A stretch of 64,000 bases of DNA from DATLLN01 sp963720885 (GCA_963720885.1 CAVRGW010000004.1:62001-126000), one strand, 5' to 3'; numbered from the stretch's first letter, positions 27,656 to 36,450 are shown. The notes: generated by a model not told the origin, from the sequence alone. Made by a program: numbers and translations.

Positions 27656-27656
27656 G
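27651..27656. repeat. Target-site duplication, right copy (CCTAGG)
   Basis: Second copy of CCTAGG. It provides TAG to the transposase on the plus strand and, being palindromic, TAG to the SDR gene on the minus strand. Confidence 0.9.
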
Positions 27657-28389
27657 TGAACACCCCGCCGCCGCTGCCCGACTCCCAGGACTTGCCTGCC
27701 AGGAAGCCGCCGTCGACGGGCAGCGCGACGCCGGAAACGTGCCGGGCGCCGTCGCCTGCCAGGAAGACGACGACGTCGGCGACATCGGCCGGATCGGCGG
27801 CCCGTCCGAGCGGGGCGACGTCCGCCAGCCCGTCGACGAACGCCTGGTCGGCGAAGTACGCCTCCGTCAGCGGCGTGCGCACCAGCCCGGGGCAGACCGC
27901 GTTCACACGGACGCCGTGCGGTCCGAGGTCGAGCGCCATCGCCCGGGTCAGGCCGAGGATGCCGGCCTTGCTGGCGCAGTAGGCGGTGCGCGACGGGTCG
28001 GCGGCCAGCGCGGATGTCGACGCGACGTTGACGATCGAGCCGCCGCCGGCCTTCGCCATCACCCGTGCCGCCGCCTGCGAGCAGTGGAACGCGCCGCCCA
28101 GGTTGACGTCGATCACCCGCTGCCACTCCTCGGCTCTCAGCTCCAGCACGGAGACGATCTCGCGGATGCCGGCGCAGTTGACCAGCACGTCGATCCGGCC
28201 ATGCTCCTCGGCGATCTCCCGGAACGCGGTCGCCACCGCGGCGTGGTCGCAAACGTCCAGCCGCCGCCCGTCGCCCTCGAGGTCGATCCGCTCGACGGCT
28301 GCGCCCTGCGCCGCCAGCCGGTCGGCGACCGCTGCGCCCAGGCCGCCCGCGGCGCCGGTGACCACCGCGACGCGGCCGTCGAGTGTCAC
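27652..28389 (-). CDS. Short-chain dehydrogenase/reductase
   Basis: 245-residue classical SDR. The cofactor motif TGAAGGLG is at about 11-18, with NCAG in place of the usual NNAG, Ser of NVASTSA, the catalytic YCASK, and PGLVRTPL near the substrate loop. Arg or Asp at the end of beta-2 (ERIDLEGD) suggests NAD(H). It starts at GTG in a GTGA overlap with the GntR gene upstream, forming a two-gene operon divergent from the dimethylglycine dehydrogenase operon. It may act on an alcohol or aldehyde of the amine pathway; the substrate is not evident from sequence. Confidence 0.88.
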   Translation of the reverse strand: MTLDGRVAVVTGAAGGLGAAVADRLAAQGAAVERIDLEGDGRRLDVCDHAAVATAFREIAEEHGRIDVLVNCAGIREIVSVLELRAEEWQRVIDVNLGGAFHCSQAAARVMAKAGGGSIVNVASTSALAADPSRTAYCASKAGILGLTRAMALDLGPHGVRVNAVCPGLVRTPLTEAYFADQAFVDGLADVAPLGRAADPADVADVVVFLAGDGARHVSGVALPVDGGFLAGKSWESGSGGGVFT

Positions 28390-29030
28390 AGCGCCGCCCG
28401 CATCTCGTCGGCGAACGCCCGGACATGCGCCTCGGCCACCGACCGCGCCGCGGCCGCGTCGCCGTCGCGGATCGCGGCCAGCAGGTCGCGGTGCTCACGC
28501 ATCCGGTCGCCGAGGGGCGGCAGCCGGTCCCACGTCAGGTGCCAGATCCGGAGCGACATGTTCAGGTAGCGGTCGAGGTCCTGTGCGAGGTACGGGTTTC
28601 GCGAGCAGCGGTACACGAACCGGTGCACCTGCGCGTCCAGCTCGATCAGCGAGCGCTGGCTGGGCTCCGCCGCGTCCAGTGCGGAGATCAACGCCGCCGC
28701 CTCCTCCCGCTCGGCGGCGTCGGCCAGCTCGGCCGCGCGCTCGGCGGCGTGCGCCTCAAGCTGCACGCGGACGTCCGTGATGTCGGACAGGCTGGTGATG
28801 TTGATCGCCGTGGCGAAGGTGCCGCGGCGCGGGTAGACGACGACCAGCCCCTCCAGCGCCAGCCGGCGGATCGCCTCGCGCACGGGGGTGCGGCCGACGC
28901 CCAGCTCGCGGGTCAGCGCGTCCTCGTCGATCGGCGCACCGGGCGCGATCTGCAGGTCGACCAGCCGGTCGCGGAGCGCCGCGTAGGCGCGGTCGGACAG
29001 GAGCTCTGAGGGGAGTTGCACGGCGGACAT
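28386..29030 (-). CDS. GntR-family regulator with FCD domain
   Basis: 214 residues. Winged helix-turn-helix at about 13-75 (LGVGRTPVREAIRRLALEGLV, the standard GntR recognition helix) and a C-terminal helical FCD ligand domain with conserved acidic/His metal-binding positions (LDAQVHRFVYR, EHRDLLAAIRDGDAAAA). It faces the dimethylglycine dehydrogenase-etf operon across a 66-base gap holding a 25-base imperfect palindrome, so it probably controls both that operon and its own SDR partner. The ATG at 29030 is six bases from a TATATC element, suggesting a leaderless message. Confidence 0.88.
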   Translation of the reverse strand: MSAVQLPSELLSDRAYAALRDRLVDLQIAPGAPIDEDALTRELGVGRTPVREAIRRLALEGLVVVYPRRGTFATAINITSLSDITDVRVQLEAHAAERAAELADAAEREEAAALISALDAAEPSQRSLIELDAQVHRFVYRCSRNPYLAQDLDRYLNMSLRIWHLTWDRLPPLGDRMREHRDLLAAIRDGDAAAARSVAEAHVRAFADEMRAAL

Positions 29031-29033
29031 CAG

Positions 29034-29058
29034 TCTGATATACGAGTTGTCTACCAGA
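29034..29058. promoter_or_regulatory. Candidate GntR operator between divergent operons
   Basis: Imperfect 25-base palindrome with arms TCTGaTAtAC and GTcTAcCAGA, 8 of 10 arm positions pairing, in the middle of the GntR/dehydrogenase intergenic gap. The placement fits control of both directions by the adjacent GntR protein. Confidence 0.5.
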
Positions 29059-29096
29059 CCACGGCCCATCCGGCAAGCCGGGAGACGACACACCAC

Positions 29097-31613
29097 ATGA
29101 GCGAACTGCCAAGCACTGCCCGCGCCGTCGTGATCGGAGCGGGCATCGTCGGGAACAGCCTCGTCCACCACCTCTCCGAGCTGGGGTGGCGCGACCTCGT
29201 CCTGCTGGACAAGGGTCCGTTCCCCAACCCCGGAGGCTCGACGGGGCACGCCTCGAACTTCATCTTCCCGGTCGACCACTCCAAGGAGATGACGGCGCTG
29301 ACGCTGGAGAGCACGCGCCAGTACAAGGACCTCGGCGTGTTCACCGAGAGCGGCGGCCTGGAGGTGGCACGCACCGAGGAGCGGATGCAGGAGCTCCACC
29401 GGCGGATGTCCTCGGGCCATGCCTGGGGCGTGGACAACATCGCCATGGTGACGCCCGCCGAGATCAAGGAGATGGTGCCATTCATCGACGAGTCGATCCT
29501 GGTCGGCGGCTTCTCGTCGCCCGGCGTCGGCGTCGTCGACTCGCTGCGCGCGGGCACGATCATGCGGGAGCGCGCGGTCGAGGCGGGTGCCGTCGCCATG
29601 GCCAACACCGAGCTGCTCGGCATCGACGTCGAGCGCGGCCGCGTCCGCCGCGTGCGCACCACCCGCGGCGACATCGAGACCGAGATCGTGGTCATCGCCT
29701 GCGGCGTCTGGAGCCCCGCGATCGCCCGCATGGCCGGCTCGTCGATCCCGCTGACGCCGGCCGTCCACCAGATGATCGACATCGGGCCCGTGCCGCGGTT
29801 CGCCAGCTCGACACGGCACATCGAGTTCCCGATCGTCCGCGACATGGACGCGCTGATGTACGAGCGTCAGGACGGGATCGGACTGGAGATCGGGTCGTAC
29901 GCGCACCGGCCGATCCTGCACGACCCCGAGGAGATCCCCTCGATCGAGGCCGCCGCGCTGTCGCCGACGGAGATGCCGTTCACGCAGGCCGACTTCGACC
30001 AGCAGATGGAGCACGCGCTCGAGCTGATGCCGGAGATCGTCGGCGACGAGTCCGTCGGCGTGAAGTACGCGATCAATGGCCTGCTCTCGCTAACGCCCGA
30101 CGGAATGCCGCTGCTGGGCGAGACCCACGAGGTGCGCGGGCTCTGGTCGTGCGCCGCCGTCTGGGTCAAGGAGGGCCCGGGCATCGCCAAGTCGGTCGCC
30201 GAGTGGATGGTGCACGGCGAGTCCGAGATCGACCTGCACTCCTCGGACATCGCCCGCTTCTGGGAGTACCAGAAGACCCGCGAGCACGTCCGCGCGCGCA
30301 CCTCGGAGGGCTTCAACAAGACGTACGGCATCGTCCACCCGGGCGAGCAGTGGGCGTCCAACCGCGACCTGCGGCTGCCGCCGTTCCATGAGCGCGAGAA
30401 GGAGCTGGGTGCGGTGTTCTTCGAGGCCGCCGGCTGGGAGCGGCCGCAGTGGTACGAGTCGAACGCGCCGCTGCTCGAGGAGTACGCCGACCGGATCAAC
30501 GCCCGCGAGGCGGAGTGGGACGCCCGCTGGTGGTCGCCGATCATCAACGCCGAGCACCTGGCGATGCGCGATCGCGCCGGCATGGTGGACCTCAGCGCCT
30601 TCGCCGTGTTCGACATCCAGGGACCCGGTGCGCTGGACGCCGTCCAGCGCGTGTCGGTGCGGCAGATGGACGTGGCCGTCGGGCGCGTCGTCTACACGCC
30701 GCTGCTCACCCCGAGCGGCGGCTTCCGTTCCGACCTGACGATCATGCGGCTGGACGACGAGACGTTCCGCGTCGTCACCGGCGGTGCGCACGGTGCGGCC
30801 GACCGCAAGTGGTTCATCGACAATCTGCCCGAGGACGGCTCGGCGCAGCTGACGGACGTCACATCGGCCTGGACGACGCTGGGGCTCTGGGGACCGCGGG
30901 CGCGTGACATCCTGTCGTCGGTGACGCGTGACGACGTCTCGCATGAGGGCTTCCGGTTCGGAACCTGCCGGACGATCGAGATCGGCTCCCTGCGGGTGCT
31001 GGCGTCGCGCATCTCCTACGTCGGCGACCTCGGATGGGAGCTCTACGTGCCGATCGAGCAGGGCCGCCGCCTGTGGGACGCGATCTGGGAGGCCGGCCGG
31101 CCGCACGGCGTCGCCCCGGTGGGCATCGGCGTGTACGGGACGACCGGGCGGCTCGAGAAGTGCTACCGGGCCTACGGCTTCGAGCTGGAGAGCGAGTACA
31201 ACGTCTGCGAGGCCGGGATGGCCGGACCCAAGGTCAAGGACGAGGACTTCGTCGGCAGGGAGGCGCACCTGCGCCACCGCGACGAGGAGCCCGCCGCCGT
31301 GCTCTGCACGCTCACCGTCGACGACCACACGTCGGCATCCGGCGTCAAGCGGTACATGCTCGGCCGCGAGCCGATCCAGACTCGAGACGGGCGGCCGCTG
31401 ACCGACGCCAAGGGTCGCCGGTCGTACGTGACCAGCGCCGGTGCCGGGCCGTCCGTCGGCAAGCACCTGCTGTTGGCCTACGTGCCGCCCGAGCACGCGA
31501 CGGTGGGGGAGCAGCTGGCGGTCGAGTACCTCAACGAGCGGTACCCGGTGACGGTGGCGGTCGTCGGCTCGACGCCGATCTTCGATCCCGAGAACGAGCG
31601 CATCCGGTCGTGA
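29097..31613 (+). CDS. Dimethylglycine/sarcosine dehydrogenase family protein (FAD + GcvT domains)
   Basis: 838 residues. The N-terminal DAO-type FAD domain (VVIGAGIVGNSLVHHL at about 11-26, STGHASNFIFP, ALMYERQDGIGLEIGSY, NGLLSLTPDGMPLLGE) oxidises an N-methyl group; the C-terminal half (from about 480) is a GcvT/aminomethyltransferase barrel with WWSPIINAEHLAMRD, VVTGGAHG, SYVGDLGWELYVP and GRLEKCYRAYG, which captures the one-carbon unit on tetrahydrofolate. It sits directly before etfB and etfA, its expected electron acceptors. Dimethylglycine, the product of betaine demethylation, is the likeliest substrate; sarcosine cannot be excluded. Confidence 0.88.
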   Translation: MSELPSTARAVVIGAGIVGNSLVHHLSELGWRDLVLLDKGPFPNPGGSTGHASNFIFPVDHSKEMTALTLESTRQYKDLGVFTESGGLEVARTEERMQELHRRMSSGHAWGVDNIAMVTPAEIKEMVPFIDESILVGGFSSPGVGVVDSLRAGTIMRERAVEAGAVAMANTELLGIDVERGRVRRVRTTRGDIETEIVVIACGVWSPAIARMAGSSIPLTPAVHQMIDIGPVPRFASSTRHIEFPIVRDMDALMYERQDGIGLEIGSYAHRPILHDPEEIPSIEAAALSPTEMPFTQADFDQQMEHALELMPEIVGDESVGVKYAINGLLSLTPDGMPLLGETHEVRGLWSCAAVWVKEGPGIAKSVAEWMVHGESEIDLHSSDIARFWEYQKTREHVRARTSEGFNKTYGIVHPGEQWASNRDLRLPPFHEREKELGAVFFEAAGWERPQWYESNAPLLEEYADRINAREAEWDARWWSPIINAEHLAMRDRAGMVDLSAFAVFDIQGPGALDAVQRVSVRQMDVAVGRVVYTPLLTPSGGFRSDLTIMRLDDETFRVVTGGAHGAADRKWFIDNLPEDGSAQLTDVTSAWTTLGLWGPRARDILSSVTRDDVSHEGFRFGTCRTIEIGSLRVLASRISYVGDLGWELYVPIEQGRRLWDAIWEAGRPHGVAPVGIGVYGTTGRLEKCYRAYGFELESEYNVCEAGMAGPKVKDEDFVGREAHLRHRDEEPAAVLCTLTVDDHTSASGVKRYMLGREPIQTRDGRPLTDAKGRRSYVTSAGAGPSVGKHLLLAYVPPEHATVGEQLAVEYLNERYPVTVAVVGSTPIFDPENERIRS

Positions 31614-32374
31614 ACATCCTGGTCTGCGCCAAGCGCGTCCCGATGACCGGCGGCACGATCGTGCTCACCGCCGACGAGCAGGCGATCGAGACCCGCCACC
31701 TCGGCTTCACCATCAGCCCGCACGAGGAGTGCGGCGTCGAGGAGGCCGTGCGCCTGATCGAGGCGAACGGCGGCGAGTCGGTGGTGCTCACCCTTGGGCC
31801 GGCGGAGGCCGAGGAGCAGCTGCGCGACGCGATGGCGCTGGGCGTGGATCGCGCGATCCTGCTGCAGGTCGACGATGAGTGGGACGCCCAGGCGACGGCA
31901 CGGGCGATCGTCGACGCGGTCAACGCCGAGCGCGAGGCCGGCACCTCCTTCGACCTGATCTTCTTCGGCAACGAGTCGGCCGACTCCGGCAACTACCAGG
32001 TCGGCATCCGCGTCGCGCACGCGCTGGGCCTGCCGTGCGTCACGGGGGTCAAGGCGATCGCGGTCGAGGGCGGCCGCGCTCGCTGCGAGCAGGAGACCGC
32101 GGGCGGGCGCGACGTCTACGACGTGCCGCTGCCGGCGGTGGTGACGGTCAAGGAGGGCCTCAACCTGCCTCGCTACCCGTCCGTGCCGGGTCGGCTGCGC
32201 GCCAAGCGCAAGCCGGTCGAGACGCGGACACCCGAGCGGCGCGCGGGCGACATCGAGAAGCTGCGGCTCAAGCTGCCGCCGGGTCAGGGCAAGCGGGCCG
32301 AGATCCTCGGCCACGGGCCGGCCGCCGCGCCCGCGGTGGTCGAGGTGCTGCGTCAGGCGGGCCTGGTCTCGTGA
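31610..32374 (+). CDS. etfB: Electron transfer flavoprotein beta subunit
   Basis: 254 residues starting MNILVCAKRVPM, with the AMP-binding features SPHEECGVEEAVRL, LGPAEAEEQLRDAMALGVDRAILL and the recognition loop PAVVTVKEGLNLPRYPS. It forms the soluble heterodimer with EtfA and receives electrons from the dehydrogenase encoded just upstream. GTG start in a GTGA overlap with the dehydrogenase stop, and GTGA overlap with etfA, indicate tight coupling. Confidence 0.94.
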   Translation: MNILVCAKRVPMTGGTIVLTADEQAIETRHLGFTISPHEECGVEEAVRLIEANGGESVVLTLGPAEAEEQLRDAMALGVDRAILLQVDDEWDAQATARAIVDAVNAEREAGTSFDLIFFGNESADSGNYQVGIRVAHALGLPCVTGVKAIAVEGGRARCEQETAGGRDVYDVPLPAVVTVKEGLNLPRYPSVPGRLRAKRKPVETRTPERRAGDIEKLRLKLPPGQGKRAEILGHGPAAAPAVVEVLRQAGLVS

Positions 32375-33339
32375 CGCTGGTCTACGTGGAGCAGCAGGCG
32401 GGCGTCCCGGACGAGGCGTCGCTGCAGGCGATCGCCGTCGCGCGGCAGCTGTCCGGCGGCGGTGCGGTGCACGCGATGACGGCCGGACCCGGGGCGCCGG
32501 ACACCGCGGCTGCTCTCGGCGGGCACGGCGTGGCGACGGTGCACGTCGCCGAGCACGTCGCCCTGGCGACGCACGCGCCTGCCGCTCTCGGCCGCAGCCT
32601 CACCGAGCTCGCCGGGCGGCTGTCCTCGCCGGCGATCGTCGGCCCGGGCACCGAGCGGGGCAACGAGGTGCTGGCGCACGCGGCTGCGATCGGTGACCTG
32701 CCGATGGCGGCGAACTGCAGCGCCGTCGACTCGGGTGACGAGCTGACGGTGACCCGCATCCGCTGGGGTGGCAGCCTGCTCGAGGAGGCGCGCGTCTCCG
32801 GGCCCGTCAAGCTGCTGACGGTCGCGCCGCACACCGTCCAGGCGGAGCACACCGGTGGCGGGCCGGCGGCGGTCGAGCCGTTCGCACCGGAGCTGCAGGC
32901 TGCCGACCTGGTTGCGTGCGTCACGGAGCAGGTGACGCCGGACGTGGGCGGCGGCGTGTCGCTGGCGGACGCCAGGTTCGTGGTCAGCTGCGGCCGCGGT
33001 GCCGGATCGCCCGAGGGCTTCGCGCCCGCCGAGGAGCTCGCCGCGCTGCTGGGCGGCGCCGTCGGCTGCTCGCGCGCGGTGACCATCGCCGGGTGGCGGT
33101 CGCACACCGACCAGGTCGGGCAGACCGGCACCAAGATCGCGCCCGAGGTCTACCTGGCCTGCGGCATCAGCGGTGCGACCCAGCACATGGCCGGCTGCAA
33201 GGGAGCCAAGCGGATCATCGCCGTCAATACCGACCCCGAGGCGCCGATCGTGGCCAACGCCGACTACGCCGTCATCGGCGACCTCCACGAGGTGATCCCG
33301 GCGATCGCCGCCGAGCTGCGGAAGGCGGGCGGCGGATAG
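32371..33339 (+). CDS. etfA: Electron transfer flavoprotein alpha subunit
   Basis: 322 residues. The C-terminal FAD domain is complete: SCGRGAGSPEGF, GCSRAVTIAGW, QVGQTGTKIAPEVYLACGISGATQHMAG and the NTDPEAPI ending. The N-terminal Rossmann half shows GPGTERGNEVLAHAAA. It pairs with EtfB and should donate electrons to the membrane protein EtfD encoded next. Its TAG stop lies 11 bases before the first CTG candidate start of etfD. Confidence 0.94.
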   Translation: MTLVYVEQQAGVPDEASLQAIAVARQLSGGGAVHAMTAGPGAPDTAAALGGHGVATVHVAEHVALATHAPAALGRSLTELAGRLSSPAIVGPGTERGNEVLAHAAAIGDLPMAANCSAVDSGDELTVTRIRWGGSLLEEARVSGPVKLLTVAPHTVQAEHTGGGPAAVEPFAPELQAADLVACVTEQVTPDVGGGVSLADARFVVSCGRGAGSPEGFAPAEELAALLGGAVGCSRAVTIAGWRSHTDQVGQTGTKIAPEVYLACGISGATQHMAGCKGAKRIIAVNTDPEAPIVANADYAVIGDLHEVIPAIAAELRKAGGG

Positions 33340-33350
33340 ACCCCGTCGCG

Positions 33351-35330
33351 CTGATCGCGCTGCTGGCGGCGCTCGCGATCTGCGGGGGCATGTTCGCCCG
33401 GCGCGCGGTGCTGCTCGTGCGGATCGTGCGGCTGGGGCAGCCGGCGCCGCGGTTCGACGACGTCCCGGCCCGCGTCCGCCAGGAGGCGGTGATCGCGCTC
33501 GGCCAGAAGAAGCTGCTGCAGCGCCTCGTCCCCGGGCTGATGCACGCCTTCATCTTCTGGGGCTTCATCGTCCTCTTCCCGACGATCATCATGGCGATGA
33601 TCGGCGCGGTCGACAAGGACGCGTCGATCCCCTGGCTGGCCGAGCAGGGGTGGTTCGCGTTTCTGGTCGACCTGTTCGCGGTGCTCGTGCTGGCCGGTGT
33701 CGCGACGGCCTTCTTCATCCGCAAGGTGCAGCGCCCCGACCGCTTCCGCGGCAGCCACCTGGGCGAGGCCGACCTGATCCTGGCGATGATCGCCGGGATC
33801 GTGACGACGCTGCTGCTGTGGCACGCGTCGCGCATCGCGCTCGGGCTGAACGAGTGGCCCGCCGGCTGGTCGCCGGTGTCGGACGCGCTCTCGAACCTGT
33901 TCGGCGGCGGAGACGGCACCGAGGTCGCCGAGCGCGTCTTCGTGTGGGCGCACGTGCTGATCATCCTCTCGTTCCTGGCCTACCTGCCCTACTCGAAGCA
34001 CCTGCACATCGTCACCGCCGGCATCAACGTGTACTTCGGCCGGACGCGGGCCCGCGGCCGGCTCGAGCCCCTGCGGTTCGACGATCCGGATGTCCCCGAG
34101 GAAGAGATCCGGATGGGCGCCGGCACGTTGACTGACATGACCTGGAAGCAGATGGTGGACACCGTCTCGTGCACCGAATGCGGCCGCTGCCAGGAGGTCT
34201 GCCCGGCGTGGGCGACCGGCAAGGACCTGTCACCGAAGCTGCTGATCATGGGGCTGCGCGACCATCTGCTCGCCGAGGGCCCGAAGCTGCTGGCCGGTGA
34301 TGAGGCCGCCGGCATGGCGCCGCTGGTTCCCGGCGCGGTCACCGACGAGGTGGTCTGGGACTGCGTCACCTGCGGCGCATGCGTGCGCGAGTGCCCGGTG
34401 TCGATCGAGCACATCGACCATATCGTCGACCTGCGCCGCCACCTGGTGATGGCCGAGGCGCGGTTCCCGGCGGAGGCCGAGCCGATGCTGCGCGACGTCG
34501 AGCGCTCGTCGAACCCCTGGGGCAAGGCCCAACAGGAGCGGGCGTCCTGGACCGAGGGCCTCGGAGTGCGGGTGCTCGAGCCGGGCGAGGCGCCGCCGGA
34601 GGTGCTCTACTGGGTCGGCTGTGCCGCGTCGTACGACGAGCGCGCCCGCGAGACGGCGATCTCGACCGCGAAACTGCTCCAGGCCGCCGGCGTCGACTTC
34701 GCCATCCTCGGGCCGCGCGAGTCGTGCACCGGCGACCCCGCCCGGCGGATGGGCAACGAATACGTGTTCCAGGCACTTGCGGAGGGGAACGTCGAGACGC
34801 TGAATGACGCCGGCGTGACGAAGATCGTCGCCAGCTGTCCCCACTGTTTCAACACCCTGGCCAACGAGTACCCGGACTTCGGCGGCCGCTACGAGGTGAT
34901 GCACCACACGGAGCTGCTGTCCGACCTGGTGCGTGAGGGCCGGCTCTCGCCGGTCCAGGGCGAGGGCACGATCACGTACCACGACTCCTGCTACCTGGCG
35001 CGGCACAACGACGTGATGGCCGAGCCGCGCGAGCTGGTCGAGGCCGTCGGCCGGCCGGTCGAGATGGAGCGCCACGGGCGGCGCACGTTCTGCTGCGGCG
35101 CCGGCGGCGCGCACATGTGGATGGAGGAGCGCGGGTCGGCCATCAACGAGGAGCGCGTGCGCCAGGCCGCCGAGACCGGCGCCGACACGCTGGCCGTCGC
35201 CTGTCCCTTCTGCACGGTGATGCTGGACGACGGCGTCCGCACCAGCGGGAAGCACCTTCGGGTGGCAGATGTCGCGACCCTGCTCGCCGAATCGATTGCT
35301 GACGATCCGAAATCGGACGCTTGCACCTGA
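33351..35330 (+). CDS. etfD: EtfD-like membrane iron-sulfur ETF:quinone oxidoreductase (uncertain start)
   Basis: About 659 residues. N-terminal membrane region with around five helices, then two [4Fe-4S] ferredoxin-type motifs, CTECGRCQEVCP and CVTCGACVRECP, followed by two heterodisulfide-reductase-type CCG domains (YWVGCAASYD...SCPHCFNTL, and DSCYLARHND...FCCGAGGAHMW). This is the architecture of mycobacterial EtfD, which passes electrons from EtfBA to menaquinone. The first helix (LIALLAALAICGG) precedes the only ATG (33390), so translation likely begins at CTG 33351, or at ATA 33336 overlapping the etfA TAG. Last gene of the operon. Confidence 0.88.
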   Translation: MIALLAALAICGGMFARRAVLLVRIVRLGQPAPRFDDVPARVRQEAVIALGQKKLLQRLVPGLMHAFIFWGFIVLFPTIIMAMIGAVDKDASIPWLAEQGWFAFLVDLFAVLVLAGVATAFFIRKVQRPDRFRGSHLGEADLILAMIAGIVTTLLLWHASRIALGLNEWPAGWSPVSDALSNLFGGGDGTEVAERVFVWAHVLIILSFLAYLPYSKHLHIVTAGINVYFGRTRARGRLEPLRFDDPDVPEEEIRMGAGTLTDMTWKQMVDTVSCTECGRCQEVCPAWATGKDLSPKLLIMGLRDHLLAEGPKLLAGDEAAGMAPLVPGAVTDEVVWDCVTCGACVRECPVSIEHIDHIVDLRRHLVMAEARFPAEAEPMLRDVERSSNPWGKAQQERASWTEGLGVRVLEPGEAPPEVLYWVGCAASYDERARETAISTAKLLQAAGVDFAILGPRESCTGDPARRMGNEYVFQALAEGNVETLNDAGVTKIVASCPHCFNTLANEYPDFGGRYEVMHHTELLSDLVREGRLSPVQGEGTITYHDSCYLARHNDVMAEPRELVEAVGRPVEMERHGRRTFCCGAGGAHMWMEERGSAINEERVRQAAETGADTLAVACPFCTVMLDDGVRTSGKHLRVADVATLLAESIADDPKSDACT

Positions 35331-35348
35331 AAAAGTTCGCAGATTGCG

Positions 35349-35367
35349 GTCTTGTGTAAAGACTTTT
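35349..35367 (+). terminator. Likely intrinsic terminator of the dehydrogenase-etf operon
   Basis: Short hairpin GTCTT-GTGTA-AAGAC followed by four T, 19 bases after the etfD stop. The stem is only five pairs, but the flanking AAAAGT/ACTTTT (35331-35336, 35362-35367) can pair as an alternative. The local base composition is distinctly A+T-rich. Confidence 0.45.
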
Positions 35368-35466
35368 CCGTGCAACGGCATCCGAAGCGCCTGCGAGGAT
35401 ATGCTGAGTGCTCCAGGGGAATCCATTGTGGGCGTCCTCTGACTAGAATTGGCTGGGTCTTCCACC

Positions 35467-36450
35467 GTGTACTCTCGACTCGTCAAGCGAATGGGGGGGA
35501 TGGGTGCCGTTGCGGTGCTCGTCTTCAGCGTGCTTGCGACCTACGGGGCCATTGCGGCGATCGCGCTGGGCGCGGTCGACGTGGGCTCTGTGCTTCGTCT
35601 GCCCGAGGCGGCAATCAACAAGGTGGTGTCGGTCGGATTCGAGGCGCAGCCGTCGGGCGGTGACTACAACGCGCCGCCGGTCGGCTCGAACTCCCAGGCC
35701 GGCGGGCAGCCGACGCCGACGATCCCGATCGTCCAGGCAACCCCGGTGACGCCGGGCTCGGCTTTCGAGAACAGCGGCGGCTCCGGCTCCGGCTCGGGCG
35801 GGGGCGGCAACCAGGACGGCGGATCGCAGCAGGGCGGCGGCGGGAACCACACGCCGGGGGGCAACACGGGCGGCCAAGGCAACAACCCGCACAACGGCCA
35901 GGGCGGCGGGGGGCACAACCACCCGCATCCGGGCGGCTGCGACGGCAAGGTCAAGCACACGAACGACTGCCACCACCCGGGCGGCGGCCAGGGTGGGGAC
36001 GGCGATGGCGATGGCCACGGTCACCACGGTGGGCACGGCCACCACGGCGGCAACGGCCACCATGGCGGCAACGGTCACCATGGCGGCCAGGGGCAGCACG
36101 GCGGTCAGGGGCATAACCACGGCCATCACTGCCACCATGGGCATCACGGCCAGGGCGGCCAGGGGCAGGGCAGCGACGGCGGTCATCATCCCGGCCAGCA
36201 CGGTGGCCAGGGACAGCAGGGCGGCAACCACCACGGCCATCGTCACGGGCAGGGCTGCGGCCATCACCGGCAGCAGCACAGCTCGGGGCACCATCGGGGG
36301 GGCGGCTCGCCGCAGCACCACAAGCCGGGGCGCCACCGCGAGCACCGCGGCGGTTCGCACCATCGCCGGCACCATGCCGCGGCGCACCATCGCGGCGGCG
36401 GCTCAGGCCATCACTGCCACGGCGGCAAGCACCGCCGCGGACGCGGCTAG
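35467..36450 (+). CDS. Membrane-anchored histidine/glycine-rich protein
   Basis: 327 residues from GTG 35467 (TTG 35449 and ATG 35491 are alternatives; a TAGAAT -10-like box lies at 35444). A basic start and one hydrophobic helix (VAVLVFSVLATYGAIAAIALG) act as signal/anchor; a short Pro/Thr region follows, then about 220 residues of low-complexity sequence with 53 histidines, mostly as repeats such as HGHHGGNGHHGG, later mixed with Arg (HHRRHH). Such tracts bind Ni, Zn or Cu in other proteins, so metal binding at the cell surface is likely but unproven. The stop overlaps that of the converging gene in CTAG. Confidence 0.75.
   Translation: MYSRLVKRMGGMGAVAVLVFSVLATYGAIAAIALGAVDVGSVLRLPEAAINKVVSVGFEAQPSGGDYNAPPVGSNSQAGGQPTPTIPIVQATPVTPGSAFENSGGSGSGSGGGGNQDGGSQQGGGGNHTPGGNTGGQGNNPHNGQGGGGHNHPHPGGCDGKVKHTNDCHHPGGGQGGDGDGDGHGHHGGHGHHGGNGHHGGNGHHGGQGQHGGQGHNHGHHCHHGHHGQGGQGQGSDGGHHPGQHGGQGQQGGNHHGHRHGQGCGHHRQQHSSGHHRGGGSPQHHKPGRHREHRGGSHHRRHHAAAHHRGGGSGHHCHGGKHRRGRG
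36000..36110 (+). repeat. Degenerate tandem repeats coding for HHGG(N/Q)G units
   Basis: The DNA repeats a roughly 15-18-base unit built around GGCCACCATGGCGGC, with silent third-base differences between copies. It encodes the histidine-glycine tract and is prone to length change by slippage. Confidence 0.7.

Noticed and set aside
36000..36110. Possible CRISPR array from the regularly spaced repeats
   Set aside because: Units are contiguous, in frame and code for HHGG repeats; there are no unique spacers and no cas genes.
35443..36390. Minus-strand open frame of 315 codons opposite the His/Gly-rich gene
   Set aside because: Its Ala/Val/Met-rich sequence is simply the complement of the CAC/GGC repeats, and no start signal supports it.
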